NCBI GenBank assembly: GCA_900012615.1
Contig: LT009756.1
Span: 1,422,427-1,486,426 of the forward strand
Length of the DNA stretch: 64,000 nucleotides
From: Agrobacterium genomosp. 13 str. CFBP 6927
GTDB lineage: Bacteria > Pseudomonadota > Alphaproteobacteria > Rhizobiales > Rhizobiaceae
Direction: 5' to 3'
The notes below the pieces were generated by a model, which did no database searches, had not been told where the DNA came from, and saw only the letters and a program-made list of their open reading frames with translations. Below, in pieces: positions 45,563 through 55,514 of this stretch (within the stretch, counting starts at the first letter, position 1; every line of letters begins with the position of its first letter). The position numbers were made by a program, and so were the translations under genes.

Positions 45563-47850
45563 GCCAGTTGCGCCCCCTCGCCTGCAAATCCGGTCTTTGC
45601 GTCGTTCTGGGGACGGGCGGTTTCAGCCACACCGGCAAGCCGCAAGGCATTGGCGACAACGATCAGCGAGGACGTCGACATGGCGATGGCCGCAATCATC
45701 GGCGTCGCATAGCCGGCAATCGCAATCGGCACGGCGATGATGTTATAGCCGATGGCAAGCGCGAAGTTCTGCCGGATCAGCCTTCCGGCCCGCTGCGATG
45801 TCTCGATTGCGAAAGGCACGGCATCGAGATCCTCCTGCATGAACACGAAATCGGCGGCCTGCCGGCCGATATCGGCGGCGGTGGCGGGCGCCATGGACAC
45901 ATGCGCGGCGGCGAGCGCCGGCGCGTCGTTGATACCGTCTCCCACCATCAGCACCCTGCGACCCTCGCCGGCAAGCTCAGCGCAGCGCGCTGCCTTGTCC
46001 TTCGGCGACAGGTCCGCACGCCAGTTGCCGATCCCCAGCCGTTGGGCCATGGCGCTGACGGCGGCGGCCCGGTCACCCGAGATGATTTCCTGCATCAGGC
46101 CTCGCGCAGACAGACTGCGCAATGCCGCAGCAGCGCCCGCGCGTGGATTGTCCTCGAAGCCGAAGCTCGCCAGTTGATGGCCATCGAGGGACAGCACCAC
46201 TTCCGACCGCGCATCGCCATTGTCGGTTCGTGCCTCATCCGGGCAGGCGAAACGGCGATTGCCGAGCCGGTAGGTTCCCGATGCTGTCTCAGCCTCGACA
46301 CCCGAGCCCGGAACTTCCTGCACCACCTCATAGGTCTGCAAGGCACCGCTATAAGCGGCATGCAGGGCTTTCGACAGAGGATGACGCGAATAGGCGGCAA
46401 GTCCCGCCGCAATCGCCATCGTGGCCGGCTTCACATCACCCGTTTCGACCAGTCTCGGCTTGCCAACGGTCAGCGTCCCGGTCTTGTCGAACAGCACAGT
46501 GTCGATTTCGGCCAGCCGCTCCATCGCCGAGCCTTCCTTGACCATGATGCCGTGGCGGAAAAGCCTCCCGGCGGCCACTACCTGCACGACTGGAACGGCA
46601 AGACCAAGCGCGCAGGGGCAGGTGATGATGAGAACCGCAATGGCGATCAGGATCGCCTGTTTCCAGTCACCGCCGAAAATGCCCCAACCGAGAAACGTCA
46701 CTAGTGCAAGAAGATGCACGACTGGAGAATAATAGCTCGCGGCACGGTCGGCGATGCGACGGTAACGCGCCCGCCCGCCTTCGGCCGCTTCCATCAGCCC
46801 GATCACTTCGGAGAGGAAGGAATCCTTCGCCGATGCCGTCACCCGCGCAATGAGCGAACCGGTGAGGTTGAGCGTACCGGCCTGAAGGCTGTCGCCTGCC
46901 GCAACGCGGCGCGGCGCGCTTTCGCCATTAACGATGGACATGTCGAGATCGCTGCTGCCGGAGACGACCAGGGCGTCCACAGCCACGCGGTCCCCGGCCG
47001 CAATCGCAATCGACATTCCCGGCTGGATATCGGCAAGCGGCCGATACTCCCGCGTTCCATTCTCACCGATCACCGTTGCCCCGCGCGGCGAAAGACGGGC
47101 AAGCCCGGCAATGGCCGAACGCGCCTTGTCACGCATGATATGGTCAAGCGTCCGGCCGATGAGCAGGAAGAACAGCAGCGACACGGTCGCATCGAACCAG
47201 GCATGCTCACCGTGATGGATCGTCTCCCACAGGGAAATGACATAGGAAAGCGTGATGGCGAGTGCTATCGGCACGTCCATATTGGTGCGGCGATGTTTCA
47301 GCGCGTTCCAGGCAGATTGATAGAAGAAACGCCCGCCATAGATCAGCGCCGGCGCGGCGATCATCGCCGAAATCCAGTGGAACATGTCGCGCGTCGCCGC
47401 ATCCGCCCCCGACCAGACGGAGACGGACAGAAGCATGATATTGGCGGAAGCAAAGCCGCACAGCGCCACCGCCCTGATCAGCTGCGAACGCAAGGCGTCC
47501 GAGGCATCCTGCCCGCTGGCGAGAAGATGCGTGCGATATCCCATCGCGAGAATGGCGCGAGCAATATCGGCGGGATCGGTCCTAACGCCGTCAACTTCTT
47601 CTTTCCAGACGACCGCCACGCGTTTGGACGACAGGTTCACACGCGCCCGCTCCACTTGGCGCAGACGGCCGAGCGCGGTCTCGATGGTGGTGATACAGGC
47701 GCCGCAATACACATCCGGTACGCTGAGATCGGTCTGGCGCAGCCCCTGCCCCAGATCGCGGCTCGCCAGCAGCAACTCCTCCGACGATGGTGGATTGACC
47801 GGCTCGCCGAGTTGCAGCGAACCTTCCGTTCCCGGTGCGCAGCAGCTCAT
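45559..47850 (-). CDS. ccoI: Copper-exporting P1B-type ATPase of cbb3 assembly (CcoI/FixI)
   Basis: 763 residues. It moves copper across the inner membrane for the CuB site of the cbb3 oxidase. A CCAPG start and a heavy-metal domain with YCGACITTIETALG precede eight spans. The metal path carries the CPC motif (LIITCPCALGLAVPV). Phosphorylation motif DKTGTLTVGKP, and hinge motif VGDGINDAPALAAAHVSM. It overlaps both fixH and ccoS by ATGA junctions. Confidence 0.95.
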   Translation of the reverse strand: MSCCAPGTEGSLQLGEPVNPPSSEELLLASRDLGQGLRQTDLSVPDVYCGACITTIETALGRLRQVERARVNLSSKRVAVVWKEEVDGVRTDPADIARAILAMGYRTHLLASGQDASDALRSQLIRAVALCGFASANIMLLSVSVWSGADAATRDMFHWISAMIAAPALIYGGRFFYQSAWNALKHRRTNMDVPIALAITLSYVISLWETIHHGEHAWFDATVSLLFFLLIGRTLDHIMRDKARSAIAGLARLSPRGATVIGENGTREYRPLADIQPGMSIAIAAGDRVAVDALVVSGSSDLDMSIVNGESAPRRVAAGDSLQAGTLNLTGSLIARVTASAKDSFLSEVIGLMEAAEGGRARYRRIADRAASYYSPVVHLLALVTFLGWGIFGGDWKQAILIAIAVLIITCPCALGLAVPVVQVVAAGRLFRHGIMVKEGSAMERLAEIDTVLFDKTGTLTVGKPRLVETGDVKPATMAIAAGLAAYSRHPLSKALHAAYSGALQTYEVVQEVPGSGVEAETASGTYRLGNRRFACPDEARTDNGDARSEVVLSLDGHQLASFGFEDNPRAGAAAALRSLSARGLMQEIISGDRAAAVSAMAQRLGIGNWRADLSPKDKAARCAELAGEGRRVLMVGDGINDAPALAAAHVSMAPATAADIGRQAADFVFMQEDLDAVPFAIETSQRAGRLIRQNFALAIGYNIIAVPIAIAGYATPMIAAIAMSTSSLIVVANALRLAGVAETARPQNDAKTGFAGEGAQLA

Positions 47851-48347
47851 TTGCGCCCCCTGATGACGGCGATCCGCGTGCCCTCATGCACGATGATCCG
47901 GCCGTCCTTGACGGCGGTAACCTCGACGATCCATTGGCCCGGCAACATGTCATGCGGGCCGGTGAAGACGCCGGTGGAAACCGGGGTCAGTTCCATGTCG
48001 AAATTCTGGCGTTCCCCGACAGGCCGGCGAAAATGCGCCGTCACCTTATCGGTGTCGACCGGGCCGGTGTCGGGATGAAACACCTCGTAACGCACCGTCT
48101 TTTCATCCACGATGAGCTTGCCCCTGATACCGGTCGCAGCCCGTGCCTTGGCGGCTTCCGCCTTGGCATTGAACTGCTGGCTGGCCACATAGGTATTGGG
48201 TACGACAAGCCCGCTCCAGCTGTTGACCGCGTTCCAGGCCATCACCATGTTGACGGTGATGACGGTGCCGAAAAACAGCAGCATGACACCCAGCATATGC
48301 CAGCCGGTGAACGTGAAACCGGACGTCTGACGATTGTTCACGGTCAT
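47847..48347 (-). CDS. fixH: FixH/CcoH-family assembly protein
   Basis: 166 residues. One N-terminal membrane anchor (FTGWHMLGVMLLFFGTVITV) is followed by a periplasmic domain with ATGIRGKLIVDEKTVRYEV and ends HEGTRIAVIRGRK. It is needed for assembly of cbb3 oxidase and works next to the copper ATPase. Both ends show ATGA overlaps (with ccoG and ccoI), so the ccoGHIS genes are coupled. Confidence 0.92.
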   Translation of the reverse strand: MTVNNRQTSGFTFTGWHMLGVMLLFFGTVITVNMVMAWNAVNSWSGLVVPNTYVASQQFNAKAEAAKARAATGIRGKLIVDEKTVRYEVFHPDTGPVDTDKVTAHFRRPVGERQNFDMELTPVSTGVFTGPHDMLPGQWIVEVTAVKDGRIIVHEGTRIAVIRGRK

Positions 48348-49927
48348 TTTTTCACTCCCGGAGCGTTGAAGACAGCATCGTAGCGGGCCGTCTCATGGCC
48401 GCCCGTATCGCTGACGATGAATTCGAAATTTTCCGCCGTACGCGCCACATCCTCGCCCGGCAGGGTGACGAAGACCTTCAGCGTCGTCGCCTCGTCCGGC
48501 TCCACCGTCACCTCGAAGGTGCGCGCGGCCGTATCCGGCATGCCGTTGATCTTCATCACCGCATTCGGAATGCCCTCGATGGTCAGGCTCATCGTACGCG
48601 GCTGCGGCACCATGTTGAGAATGCGCACCGTATAGCCGTTGCGAATGGAGCCGTTCGATTCCAGCACATATTGCGGATTGCGGTCATGCAGCACATTGAG
48701 CGCCAGCCGCTCGCGCGTCACCAGCGCAAACAGCATGCCGATACCGACCGCCGACCATATGGCCGTGTAAAGCAGCGTGCGCGGCCGGAAAACGATGCGC
48801 CAGTTGAAGTGGCGGATGCTCTTCCTGAAGCTGCCGTCCTCCTCGCGCACATTGGCGGGGCGGATGTCATGCTCACCATTACCGGTCGCCAGCGCCATGT
48901 TGGACTGGTATTCGGACAGCGTCGCATAGGCGATCAGCCCGCGCGGCTTGCCGATCTTGTCCATCACCCCGTCGCAGGCATCGATGCAGAGCGCGCAGGT
49001 GATGCATTCCAGCTGCTGCCCATCCCTGATGTCGATGCCCATGGGACAGACCGCGACGCAGGCATTGCAATCGACGCAATCACCGATGCTCTCCCCTGCC
49101 GCCGCAGCCTTCTTGGCATGCCGCGAGCGCGGTTCGCCGCGCCAGTCATTATAGGTGACGACAAGCGAATTCTCATCCAGCATCGCCGCCTGAATGCGCG
49201 GCCATGGACACATATAGGTGCAGACCTGTTCCCGCATCAGCCCGCCGAAGACATAGGTGGTGGCGGTGAGGATGGCGACGGTGGAATAGGCGATCATCGG
49301 CGCCTGCCCTGTCATGAACTGCATGGCCAGCGTCGGTGCATCGGCGAAATAGAAAATCCAGGCGCCGCCGGTCAGAACACCGATCACCAGCCAGATCGCA
49401 TGTTTCAGCACCCGCTTGCGCAATTTACCGAATGTGAAGGGCGCTGCATCCAGTTTCATGCGGGCGTTCCTGTCGCCCTCTATCGCCCGTTCGACCACCA
49501 GGAACAGGTCAACCCAGACGGTCTGCGGACAGGTGTAACCGCACCATGCACGCCCGACAGCGGACGTGACGAGAAACAGCCCAAGCCCGGCCATGACCAG
49601 CAATCCGGCGACGAAGAAGAACTCCTGCGGCCAGATTTCGATGAAGAAGAAATAAAAGCGCCGGTTGGCGATATCGATCAGCACCGCCTGATCCGGCGCA
49701 TAGGGACCGCGATCCCAGCGCAGAAACGGCGTCAGATAATAAATGCCGAGCGTGACCAGCATCACCAGCCATTTGAACCGCCGGAACCTGCCTTCCGCAC
49801 GCTTGGGAAAAATCTTCCTGCGCGCTTCGTAGAGCGGTTTGCGCGTTTTTGCGGAATTGACGGCTTCCGCCTCCAGCCTTTCGACGGGCTGTTGCGGGAG
49901 GTCCTGTCCGGCGCGATAGATGTTCAT
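48344..49927 (-). CDS. ccoG: Membrane iron-sulfur protein CcoG/FixG
   Basis: 527 residues. Polyferredoxin-like assembly factor, reported in other bacteria to act as a cupric reductase for the oxidase. Early spans carry AWCGYTCPQTVWVDLF and CTYMCPWPRIQ, and the cytosolic part has two 4Fe-4S clusters (CVDCNACVAVCPMGI, CITCALCIDACDG). A C-terminal immunoglobulin-like domain follows. ATG 49927 has an anaerobox about 56 bases upstream, so it heads the ccoGHIS operon under FNR/FixK-type control. Confidence 0.95.
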   Translation of the reverse strand: MNIYRAGQDLPQQPVERLEAEAVNSAKTRKPLYEARRKIFPKRAEGRFRRFKWLVMLVTLGIYYLTPFLRWDRGPYAPDQAVLIDIANRRFYFFFIEIWPQEFFFVAGLLVMAGLGLFLVTSAVGRAWCGYTCPQTVWVDLFLVVERAIEGDRNARMKLDAAPFTFGKLRKRVLKHAIWLVIGVLTGGAWIFYFADAPTLAMQFMTGQAPMIAYSTVAILTATTYVFGGLMREQVCTYMCPWPRIQAAMLDENSLVVTYNDWRGEPRSRHAKKAAAAGESIGDCVDCNACVAVCPMGIDIRDGQQLECITCALCIDACDGVMDKIGKPRGLIAYATLSEYQSNMALATGNGEHDIRPANVREEDGSFRKSIRHFNWRIVFRPRTLLYTAIWSAVGIGMLFALVTRERLALNVLHDRNPQYVLESNGSIRNGYTVRILNMVPQPRTMSLTIEGIPNAVMKINGMPDTAARTFEVTVEPDEATTLKVFVTLPGEDVARTAENFEFIVSDTGGHETARYDAVFNAPGVKK

Positions 49928-49982
49928 GATAGGAGTCCGTTTTTATCTCCTTGCTTTCTCCCATCTCCCCGGTGAAACATCC

Positions 49983-49996
49983 TTGACTTGCATCAA
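49983..49996. promoter_or_regulatory. FNR/FixK box upstream of ccoG
   Basis: TTGAC-N4-ATCAA (spacer TTGC), one mismatch from the TTGAT-N4-ATCAA consensus. It lies in the divergent gap between ccoG and the SRPBCC gene, so both may respond to low oxygen. Confidence 0.8.
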
Positions 49997-50046
49997 GTGA
50001 CGACAAAGTGGCGCAGTATGGGAACGCGCCGCCAAGGGAGGATGAA

Positions 50047-50451
50047 ATGCCTGTCATGCAGTCGAGAATCATTCATCTGTCGATCGAAAAACCCTGGAGC
50101 CATGTCTACAACTTCGCCTCCGACCCGCAGAACATGCCGCACTGGGCGGCAGGTCTTGGCGGCGGGCTGAAGCCTGACGGAGAAGACTGGATTGCCGAGG
50201 GCGGGCCGCTTGGCGAAGTGCGCGTCAATTTCGCGCCCGCAAACGAGTTCGGCGTCATCGACCATGTCGTGACATTGCCGGATGGCGTGAAGGTTTATAA
50301 CGCGCTACGGGTAACGCCGAATGGCAGCGGCACGGAGGTGAGTTTCACCCTGCTTCGCCTTCAGGGCATGACGGGCGACGATTTCGAACAGGATGCACGA
50401 GCGGTCACCGCCGATCTCGAAACGCTGAAGGCGCTGCTCGAAAAGGATTGA
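50047..50451 (+). CDS. SRPBCC-family protein
   Basis: 134-residue START-like ligand-binding fold (polyketide cyclase/Bet v 1 type). Typical pattern: IHLSIEKPWSHVYNFASDPQ at the N terminus, the central strand ADEFGVIDHVV (here ANEFGVIDHVVTLPDG) and the C-terminal helix with DLETLKALLEKD. GGGAGG lies upstream of ATG 50047. It is the first of three rightward genes between the two halves of the cbb3 cluster and diverges from ccoG across the FixK box. Ligand unknown. Confidence 0.85.
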   Translation: MPVMQSRIIHLSIEKPWSHVYNFASDPQNMPHWAAGLGGGLKPDGEDWIAEGGPLGEVRVNFAPANEFGVIDHVVTLPDGVKVYNALRVTPNGSGTEVSFTLLRLQGMTGDDFEQDARAVTADLETLKALLEKD

Positions 50452-50461
50452 TGGAGGAACC

Positions 50462-50818
50462 ATGACCACGAATACGAACGACCGGCGGATCGACTATGTC
50501 GAATTCAACGTCGCCGATATCGAGCGCAGCAAGGAATTTTACGGCGGCGCCTTCGGCTGGACCTTCAAGGATTACGGTCCGCAATATTGCGAGTTTTCCG
50601 ATGGCCGGTTGACCGGCGGCTTCACCACGACGGCTCCGGTCTCGGCCAAGGGCGGACCGCTCGTCATTCTCTACGCCGCCGATATCGAGGATGTGCAGCG
50701 ACGCGTCGAAGCCGCCGGCGGGCAGATCAGCGTTGCGATCTTCGCCTTTCCCGGCGGGCGGCGTTTCCATTTCACCGATCCGGATGGATACGAACTGGCC
50801 GTCTGGTCGAGAAACTGA
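50462..50818 (+). CDS. VOC-family (glyoxalase/bleomycin-resistance fold) protein
   Basis: 118 residues. The vicinal-oxygen-chelate fold is visible in IDYVEFNVADIERSKEFYGG and in the repeat FHFTDPDGYELAVWS. It is of the small GLO-like/CFP30 type; no clear metal triad can be assigned from sequence alone. It starts 11 bases after the SRPBCC stop with a GGAGG site and is part of the same three-gene unit. Confidence 0.85.
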   Translation: MTTNTNDRRIDYVEFNVADIERSKEFYGGAFGWTFKDYGPQYCEFSDGRLTGGFTTTAPVSAKGGPLVILYAADIEDVQRRVEAAGGQISVAIFAFPGGRRFHFTDPDGYELAVWSRN

Positions 50819-50834
50819 TCGGCAGGAGCCCGCC

Positions 50835-51281
50835 ATGACTTTGACAACACCACCTTTTTCGTTGGTCGGTATCGATCATATCGTCTTCATCGTCGACGAC
50901 ATGACGCGGGCGCTCGATTTTTACCGGAACGTGCTGGGGTGTAGGGATGGTTACTCTTACCCTGCTCTCGGGATGGAACAAGTCTGGTGCGGCAATGCCC
51001 TGATCGTGCTGTGGGATGTCACGCACCCCGGTGGCACAAAGGCCGCTCCGCCCGTCGCCGGAGGTCGTAATGTCGATCACATCTGCATAGCGACCGGTCC
51101 TCTGAACCATGATGCGCTTCGCGCCCATCTGGCGAAATTTAACGTCACGATAGAACAGGAAGCCTTTCACGGCGGCGCGAGAGGGATGGGACATTCGTTC
51201 TATTTCCGTGATCCCTTCGGCAACAAGATCGAGTTGAAGGGACCAGCCGAATATCCGGATGGACGGGCGGAAAACGCCTAA
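50835..51281 (+). CDS. VOC-family protein
   Basis: 148 residues. Glyoxalase-type pattern: VGIDHIVFIVDDMTRALDFY at the start, VDHICIATGPLNHDALRAHL, and HSFYFRDPFGNKIELKGPAE at the end, with His and Glu positions that could bind a metal as in fosfomycin/lactoylglutathione-type enzymes. Follows the previous VOC gene by 16 bases. A bidirectional terminator lies between it and the convergent ccoP. Substrate unknown. Confidence 0.87.
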   Translation: MTLTTPPFSLVGIDHIVFIVDDMTRALDFYRNVLGCRDGYSYPALGMEQVWCGNALIVLWDVTHPGGTKAAPPVAGGRNVDHICIATGPLNHDALRAHLAKFNVTIEQEAFHGGARGMGHSFYFRDPFGNKIELKGPAEYPDGRAENA

Positions 51282-51295
51282 TCTGAACAATAAAA

Positions 51296-51320
51296 AAGGG
51301 CGCCTCCCCGCGCCCTTCTT
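51296..51320. terminator. Bidirectional rho-independent terminator
   Basis: AAGGGCGC / GCGCCCTT stem with a six-base loop; A-tract on the left and T-rich on the right. It serves the VOC gene and the convergent ccoP. Confidence 0.8.
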
Positions 51321-51335
51321 TATATTCTACTTGCC

Positions 51336-52199
51336 TCATTCGCCCCCACCAAGCGAATGCACGAAGATTGCCAGCTGCTTGACAGTCGTATCACCGAGAC
51401 GCTCACCCCAGGCGGGCATGACCCCGTGCTTGGGCGACCGTATCTGCGAGACAATCCCCTCTTCGCCCTGCGACTTTAGCCAGATCGCATCGGCCAGATT
51501 GGGCGCGCCGAATTCGCGATTGCCCTTGGCGTCTTCCCCGTGGCAGGAGGCGCAATTGTCGGCAAAGAGCTGCTTGCCGGGCTCCACCAGCGCCGGGTTG
51601 GAGGGGGTGCCGGTGAGACTGACGACATAGGCGGCAACCTCGCGGATTTCATTCGACTGGAGGATATCGCTAAAGGCCGGCATTTCCGAAGCGCGCGTAT
51701 CCGCATCGTCGGCAAAACGAATGCCGTGCTTCACCGTCGTATAGATGTCGTCGACGCTGCCGCCCCACATCCAGTCGTCATCGTTGAGGTTGGGATAACC
51801 CTGCCCGCCTTCAGCACCCGAACCGTGACACTGAATGCAATTGACCTTGAAGGCGGCAGCGCCGCCGGAAAGGGCAAATTGCCTCAGGGTCGGATCCGCC
51901 TGAATTTCAGCAAGTGACGAGTTGGCGATCCTGTCGACATAGACGCTCTGCGACTGTTTCGCTTCGGCCATGTCGGCCGCGATCTCGCCACGGCTGCTCC
52001 AGCCGAGCAAGCCCTGCGTCGCGCCATTGATCAGCGGCCATGCCGGAAAGGCGATGGTGTAGCCAATCGCCCAGAGGATCGTGGCATAGAAGGTCCAGAC
52101 CCACCAGCGCGGCATGGGATTGTTCAGCTCGCGGATACCGTCCCATTCATGGCCGGTGGTTTCGACGCCGCTGATGTCATCAATGTGTTTTTCGGACAT
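51336..52199 (-). CDS. ccoP: Cbb3-type cytochrome c oxidase subunit III (diheme CcoP)
   Basis: Membrane-anchored diheme cytochrome c that feeds electrons to the oxidase; 287 residues. Two haem-binding motifs, CIQCHGSG and CASCHGED, lie in the periplasmic domain behind one or two N-terminal spans (WWVWTFYATILWAIGYTIAF). Methionine axial ligands are expected in the MPAF and MPAWGE segments. Follows ccoQ by four bases in the ccoNOQP transcript. Confidence 0.96.
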   Translation of the reverse strand: MSEKHIDDISGVETTGHEWDGIRELNNPMPRWWVWTFYATILWAIGYTIAFPAWPLINGATQGLLGWSSRGEIAADMAEAKQSQSVYVDRIANSSLAEIQADPTLRQFALSGGAAAFKVNCIQCHGSGAEGGQGYPNLNDDDWMWGGSVDDIYTTVKHGIRFADDADTRASEMPAFSDILQSNEIREVAAYVVSLTGTPSNPALVEPGKQLFADNCASCHGEDAKGNREFGAPNLADAIWLKSQGEEGIVSQIRSPKHGVMPAWGERLGDTTVKQLAIFVHSLGGGE

Positions 52200-52202
52200 A
52201 TC

Positions 52203-52355
52203 TTAGTCCTCCCTAAGCGGAATGCTGGCGGCATCGTCCGCGGCCTTTTTCGAGCCGGGGCGAAGGGTGAAAACGACGACGCCGGCAAAGAACAGGGTCA
52301 TGGCAAGCAGGCCCCAGCTATCGGCGAAGTGGCGCATGGCCGTGTAGGTTTCCAT
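52203..52355 (-). CDS. ccoQ: Cbb3-type cytochrome oxidase subunit CcoQ
   Basis: 50-residue subunit that stabilises the oxidase. It has one span (SWGLLAMTLFFAGVVVFTLR) and a short soluble tail ending in SIPLRED. It lies between ccoO and ccoP, on the same strand, with a few bases of spacing; position and pattern make the call safe despite the small size. Confidence 0.93.
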   Translation of the reverse strand: METYTAMRHFADSWGLLAMTLFFAGVVVFTLRPGSKKAADDAASIPLRED

Positions 52356-52368
52356 GGCTTAAACCTCC

Positions 52369-53100
52369 TCACCGGTATCCGGCGGCATCGTCATAGGTCG
52401 AGAAATCGACCAGCGTGCCGAGCATCTGCAGATAGGCGACCAGAGCATCCATTTCGGTAAGCTTGGCCGGATCGCCGTCGAAATCACCCACCTTCGCCTT
52501 CGGATAACGCACCAGGAGTTCCGACGAATCCGCATTCGGGTCGGCCTGGGCGGCAAGATCGGCGGCGGATTTCTCGATCATCTCGTCGCTATAGGGAACG
52601 CCGACGGTACGGTTGGCCTTCAGCTCCATCGAGATATCGGTGATCTTCAGCGGCGTGGTCTTCAGGAACGCATAGGAGGGCATGATCGATTCCGGCACCA
52701 CCGAACGCGGATCGGCCAGATGCTGCACATGCCATTCGTTCGAATAACGATCGCCGACACGCGCGAGGTCCGGGCCCGTGCGCTTGGAGCCCCACTGGAA
52801 CGGATGGTCGTACATGGATTCCGCCGCCAGGCTGTAATGCCCGTAACGCTCCACCTCGTCGCGGAACGGCCGGATCATCTGGCTGTGGCAGACGTAACAT
52901 CCCTCGCGGATGTAGATGTTGCGCCCGGCGAGCTCCAGCGGCGTATAGGGTCGCATGCCCTCCACCTTCTCGATGGTGTTTTCGAGATAAAAGAGTGGGG
53001 CGATTTCCACGATGCCGCCGATGGAGACGACCAGCAGGGAGCCGACCAAGAGGAGTGTAGCGTTGCGTTCGATGACGCCGTGTTTGTCGAGTATGGACAT
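52369..53100 (-). CDS. ccoO: Cbb3-type cytochrome c oxidase subunit II (CcoO)
   Basis: Monohaem cytochrome c subunit, 243 residues. An N-terminal anchor ([20 protein letters not shown]) is followed by the haem motif [14 protein letters not shown] and [11 protein letters not shown], whose methionine is the axial ligand candidate. ATG 53100 is chosen by position and family start ([12 protein letters not shown]). Downstream of ccoN by 10 bases. Confidence 0.96.
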   Translation of the reverse strand: MSILDKHGVIERNATLLLVGSLLVVSIGGIVEIAPLFYLENTIEKVEGMRPYTPLELAGRNIYIREGCYVCHSQMIRPFRDEVERYGHYSLAAESMYDHPFQWGSKRTGPDLARVGDRYSNEWHVQHLADPRSVVPESIMPSYAFLKTTPLKITDISMELKANRTVGVPYSDEMIEKSAADLAAQADPNADSSELLVRYPKAKVGDFDGDPAKLTEMDALVAYLQMLGTLVDFSTYDDAAGYR

Positions 53101-53110
53101 CGGCCTCTCC

Positions 53111-54757
53111 TTATTCAGCGGGCTGCAGCGAACGGGTTTCGGCGGGCTGCGCCGAAGCCTCGGCATCCGTGTGGATACCTTCGTCGCGTTGATGACCGAG
53201 AATGGTCATCGTGACGTTGTAGGCCATGATGAGCGCGCCGCTGAGGAACATCAGGCCGCCCAATGCACGCATCACGTAATAGGGGAACAGCGCCGCGACC
53301 GATTCCGCGAAGGAATAGACGAGGAAGCCCTGGCTATCGTATTCGCGCCACATCAAGGCCTGCTGGATGCCGGCCACCCACATGACGGCGGCGTAAATGA
53401 CGATGCCGAGCGTGGCGAGCCAGAAGTGCCAGTTGACCAGCTGCAGACTGTAAAGACGCTCCCTGCCCCAGAGTTTCGGCGTCAGGTAATAGATCGCGCC
53501 GAAGGTGATCATGCCGTTCCAGCCGAGAGCACCAGAATGCACATGGCCGATGGTCCAGTCGGTGTAGTGGCTGAGCGAGTTGACGGCCTTGATCGACATC
53601 ATCGGCCCCTCGAAGGTCGCCATGCCGTAAAAGGCAACCGCCATCACCATCATACGCACGATGGGATCGGTGCGGATCTTGTCCCAGGCGCCAGAAAGCG
53701 TCATCAGGCCGTTGATCATCCCGCCCCAGGATGGCATCCACAGCATGATCGAAAACACCATGCCGAGCGTCTGCGCCCAGTCCGGCAGCGCCGTATAGTG
53801 CAGGTGGTGTGGACCGGCCCAGATATACATGAAGATCAGCGCCCAGAAGTGGATGATCGACAGACGGTAGGAATAGACCGGACGGTTCACCTGCTTGGGA
53901 ATGAAGTAGTACATCATGCCGAGGAAGCCGGCGGTGAGGAAGAAACCGACGGCGTTATGGCCGTACCACCATTGTGTCAGCGCATCCTGCACGCCGGAGA
54001 AGGCCGAGTAGCTCTTGACGCCGAGGAAGGAAACCGGAATCGCCAGATTGTTGACGATATGCAGCATGGCGATGGTGACGATGAAGCTCAGATAGAACCA
54101 GTTCGCCACATAGATATGCGGCTCCTTGCGCGTCAGGATCGTGCCGAGGAAGGTGACGAGATAGGCGACCCAGACAATGGTCAGCCAGATATCGACATAC
54201 CATTCCGGCTCGGCATATTCACGACCCTGCGTAATGCCCAGGAGATAGCCGGTGGCGGCCATGATGATGAAAAGATTGTAGCCCCAGAACACGAACCAGC
54301 CGAGATTGCCGCCGAACAGGCGCGCCCGACAGGTTCTCTGCACCACATAAAAGGACGTGGCGATCAGCGCATTTCCACCGAAAGCGAAGATCACCGCCGA
54401 GGTGTGCAGCGGCCGCATGCGGCCGAAATTGAAATAGGGTGCGATGTTGAGATCGGGAAAGGCAAGCTGAAGCGCCACCACGACCCCGACCAGAAAACCG
54501 ACGACACCCCAGAACACGGTGGCGATGACGCCGTATTTCACCACCTCGTCGAAATATTGCGATTTGAGGCGCGCGCGCGCAGCCTGATCGACAGGCGCGA
54601 AGGACACGCGGCGCAGCAGAAGCACCGTGCTGACCAGAAGCGTAAAGAACAGCACCCACATATGGGCGGCGAAAAGACTGTCATGGGCAAAGGCTGCCCC
54701 GAGCAACGCGAGAAAGGCCCCAAGGGCCACGATCGCGGTTTCTAACGTGTAATTCAT
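53111..54757 (-). CDS. ccoN: Cbb3-type cytochrome c oxidase catalytic subunit I (CcoN)
   Basis: Catalytic haem-copper subunit, 548 residues, twelve spans. The low-spin haem histidine is in [12 protein letters not shown]. The CuB histidines appear in [12 protein letters not shown] and [14 protein letters not shown]. The haem b/b3 histidines are in [16 protein letters not shown] perfect TTGAT-N4-ATCAA box lies 115 bases upstream. It heads ccoNOQP, the high-affinity oxidase used at low oxygen. Confidence 0.97.
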   Translation of the reverse strand: MNYTLETAIVALGAFLALLGAAFAHDSLFAAHMWVLFFTLLVSTVLLLRRVSFAPVDQAARARLKSQYFDEVVKYGVIATVFWGVVGFLVGVVVALQLAFPDLNIAPYFNFGRMRPLHTSAVIFAFGGNALIATSFYVVQRTCRARLFGGNLGWFVFWGYNLFIIMAATGYLLGITQGREYAEPEWYVDIWLTIVWVAYLVTFLGTILTRKEPHIYVANWFYLSFIVTIAMLHIVNNLAIPVSFLGVKSYSAFSGVQDALTQWWYGHNAVGFFLTAGFLGMMYYFIPKQVNRPVYSYRLSIIHFWALIFMYIWAGPHHLHYTALPDWAQTLGMVFSIMLWMPSWGGMINGLMTLSGAWDKIRTDPIVRMMVMAVAFYGMATFEGPMMSIKAVNSLSHYTDWTIGHVHSGALGWNGMITFGAIYYLTPKLWGRERLYSLQLVNWHFWLATLGIVIYAAVMWVAGIQQALMWREYDSQGFLVYSFAESVAALFPYYVMRALGGLMFLSGALIMAYNVTMTILGHQRDEGIHTDAEASAQPAETRSLQPAE

Positions 54758-54871
54758 TGTTGGTTTCCCCCAACGTGCAAGCGACCGACGAAAGGCACGG
54801 CGCGCGCTTGACTAAGCGGAAACGGGCCTTTGCGTCGGTTGGAGCATTGCCACCGGCGTGGGGAAGCCACC

Positions 54872-54885
54872 TTGATTCAGATCAA
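54872..54885. promoter_or_regulatory. FNR/FixK box upstream of ccoN
   Basis: Perfect consensus TTGAT-TCAG-ATCAA about 115 bases before the ccoN start. It explains low-oxygen induction of ccoNOQP. Confidence 0.92.
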
Positions 54886-54992
54886 GAAAGCAAAGCTGTC
54901 GCAGCGGGGAAAAACGCTGCGTTCACGCACAAACGATGTCAGAACAAAATGGCAGGGTTCCGAAACGGTTCCGGCTTAAGAGGCGGGCGGCA

Positions 54993-55514
54993 TCAGCCCT
55001 TCATCTTCAATGGAAGACCCGCAGCGACGAAATAGACCTCGCCGGCAATGGCGGCGACGCGCTGGTGCAGCCGCCCCGCATGATCGCGAAATTCCCGCGC
55101 CATGCGGTTCTCCGGCACGATGCCGAGACCGACCTCGTTGGAGACGAGAATGAGTTTCGCCCTGGTGGATGTGATCGCCGTCTCAAGAGCGGCAAAGGCG
55201 GCCTCGATATCGGCATTTTCCATCATCAGATTGGTGAGCCACAATGTCAGGCAGTCGATGAGGATGACATTGTCCGGCCCGTCAAGCTGGGCAAGCACGG
55301 CGGCGATATCCACGGGCGCCTCATGGGTTGTCCATTCCCCGCCGCGCCGCGCCTGATGGTGATCGATGCGATCGCGCATTTCATCGTCCCATGCCCGGCC
55401 GGTGGCCAGATAATGCAGATGCCCGCCGGCATTCGCCGCAAGCTCTTCGGCGAAACGGGACTTGCCCGAGCGCGCACCGCCAAGAATGAAAACGGAGCGG
55501 TTTTTATCTGTCAT
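54993..55514 (-). CDS. cobU: Bifunctional adenosylcobinamide kinase / adenosylcobinamide-phosphate guanylyltransferase
   Basis: Late cobalamin pathway enzyme (also called CobP), 173 residues. It phosphorylates adenosylcobinamide and transfers GMP to it. P-loop is [17 protein letters not shown]. Family pattern includes [20 protein letters not shown] and [13 protein letters not shown], then [23 protein letters not shown] 55514 (MTDKNRSVF) is preferred; an upstream start is possible but lacks support. It lies apart from the B12-riboswitch operon at the left edge but belongs to the same nutrient theme. Confidence 0.95.
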   Translation of the reverse strand: MTDKNRSVFILGGARSGKSRFAEELAANAGGHLHYLATGRAWDDEMRDRIDHHQARRGGEWTTHEAPVDIAAVLAQLDGPDNVILIDCLTLWLTNLMMENADIEAAFAALETAITSTRAKLILVSNEVGLGIVPENRMAREFRDHAGRLHQRVAAIAGEVYFVAAGLPLKMKG

